Positions 18,345 through 19,157 of a stretch of DNA of 19,157 nucleotides are shown here, piece by piece. Position 1 is the first letter of the stretch; the number at the start of each line of letters is the position of its first letter. The notes below the pieces were generated by a model. That model was given only the letters and a program-made list of their open reading frames with translations. It was not told the DNA's origin and ran no database searches. A program made the position numbers and the translations under genes. The stretch lies in assembly GCA_030618315.1 (NCBI GenBank), contig JAUXDO010000011.1, forward strand, positions 1-19,157, in the 5' to 3' direction. This DNA comes from Candidatus Peregrinibacteria bacterium. Its GTDB lineage: Bacteria > Patescibacteriota > Gracilibacteria > UM-FILTER-43-11.

Positions 18345-19157
18345 TCAACCCCTCATCACCAAAAACACAATATAAGCGATGTAGCACACAACAAAAACTC
18401 CCCCCTCCCACTTTTCAATATGCTTCTTGCCACCTGTAAACGAAAAGATAAATAATAGAATAGTAGCAAAAATAAATACTAAAATATCTGCATCAATCAT
18501 CGGAGAAAATGGAATTGGTCTTATAATTGCACTTAAACCAAGCACCCAGAAAATATTAAAAATATTTGATCCTACAACATTGCCAACTGCAATATCTGTA
18601 TTCCCTTTATATGCAGCAACCGCAGAAGTGGCAAGTTCGGGAAGAGATGTTCCAATCGCAACAACGGTTAATCCAATTAACGCTTCGCTTAAACCAAATT
18701 TAGAGGCAATAACAATAGCACCATCCACAACCCACTGCCCACCAATAGCAAGGCCGGCAACACCGACAATTGTCATTAATAATGCGACAGGTATAGATCT
18801 TTTTTTATAATCATGATTATTGTTTTTTTCAGCCTTTGCCAAACCAATCGTGTAATAAATAAAAATTATAAAAAATAACATCAGAATTATTCCATCAATA
18901 CGAGTCAAAATTGATGCAGAGGCATTATCGATTAATATATCGTTCGCCATTACAAAAAGAACAACCGCAGCTAAAAGATTAAGAGGTATTTCCTTCCACG
19001 TTGTGTTTCTTTTAACTCTGAGCGGACGGATTAAGGCGGCAATTCCAAGAATTAAAAAGATATTAGCGATATTACTTCCCAAAATATTACCGATTCCAAT
19101 ATCACTTGCACCCCTAAAACTAGCGACAATATTGACTAAAAGTTCCGGAGCCGAAGT
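18345..19157 (-). CDS. CaCA-family Na+/Ca2+ (or K+-dependent) exchanger, 5' end outside the window
   Basis: This membrane antiporter exchanges Ca2+ for Na+ or H+. Both family alpha-repeats are present. Alpha-1 is read from the window edge (TSAPELLVNIVASFRGASDI then GIGNILGSNIANIFLILG) and alpha-2 is GTSLPELATSAVAAYKGNTD then IAVGNVVGSNIFNIFWVLG. They are separated by a hydrophobic segment and a basic cytoplasmic loop (KAEKNNNHDYKKRS). The 270 visible codons run to the window end without a start; a TTG at 19082 lies inside alpha-1 and is not the start. About 40-50 residues are missing compared with a YrbG-like protein of 310-325 residues. It ends at UGA. Confidence 0.93.
   Translation of the reverse strand, partial: TSAPELLVNIVASFRGASDIGIGNILGSNIANIFLILGIAALIRPLRVKRNTTWKEIPLNLLAAVVLFVMANDILIDNASASILTRIDGIILMLFFIIFIYYTIGLAKAEKNNNHDYKKRSIPVALLMTIVGVAGLAIGGQWVVDGAIVIASKFGLSEALIGLTVVAIGTSLPELATSAVAAYKGNTDIAVGNVVGSNIFNIFWVLGLSAIIRPIPFSPMIDADILVFIFATILLFIFSFTGGKKHIEKWEGGVFVVCYIAYIVFLVMRG

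Noticed and set aside
1..19157. UGA=Gly recoding (Gracilibacteria/Absconditabacteria code)
   Set aside because: Conserved proteins read intact with ordinary glycine codons, and UGA ends purM, the exchanger and two small genes at the expected C-termini.
1..19157. CRISPR array, prophage or integrated plasmid
   Set aside because: No regularly spaced repeats, integrase, cas or phage structural genes were found; the only mobile-element gene is the single RAYT.

Overview
The window is AT-rich, mostly leftward-coding bacterial chromosome with the look of a Patescibacteria/CPR genome. The proteins are compact, repeat families built from AT-rich words fill the gaps, and essential genes are scattered singly (pheS without pheT, ftsE without ftsX, a lone purM). 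The MurF homologue lacks its N-terminal domain. Almost no ordinary gene has a Shine-Dalgarno (SD) sequence. Conserved proteins read through intact in the standard code. UGA closes purM, the Na+/Ca2+ exchanger and two small genes, so the UGA=Gly code of Gracilibacteria/Absconditabacteria is unlikely. A Peregrinibacteria-like lineage is my best guess, as inference only.

Layout. 1-4502: end of an unknown gene (+), then leftward dprA, a REP-associated transposase, purM, ftsE and a small membrane protein. 4524-4933: a gene-poor stretch holding tRNA-Arg(GCG). 4934-7983: an MFS permease (+) converging on a leftward run of rpiB, rpe and a TVP38/DedA-type membrane protein; the two sugar-phosphate isomerases serve the non-oxidative pentose phosphate pathway. 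8044-12379: leftward Sel1/TPR protein, membrane J-protein, proC, pheS and an 83-residue unknown. 12380-13567: a rightward cluster of five tiny single-span membrane proteins, each with a strong SD and a visibly higher G+C than its surroundings. 13568-17694: murA (-), a PrsW-like intramembrane protease (+) and murF (-), so two peptidoglycan precursor enzymes flank the protease. 17741-18201: a roughly 430-nt structured RNA gene on the minus strand with its own promoter and terminator, matching no family I can recall. 18345-19157: 3' part of a CaCA cation exchanger.

Two items deserve most attention. The first is the five-gene micro-membrane-protein cluster. The second is the orphan structured RNA, whose hairpin loops and joining segments are C-rich and carry anti-SD-like CCUCCU or CCCCUCC stretches. 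The cluster holds the only obvious strong SDs among genes whose start I could inspect, so pairing between the two is a testable but speculative link. Where promoters can be read, they put transcription starts about 0-20 nt ahead of most start codons, which fits short-leader or leaderless translation elsewhere in the window.
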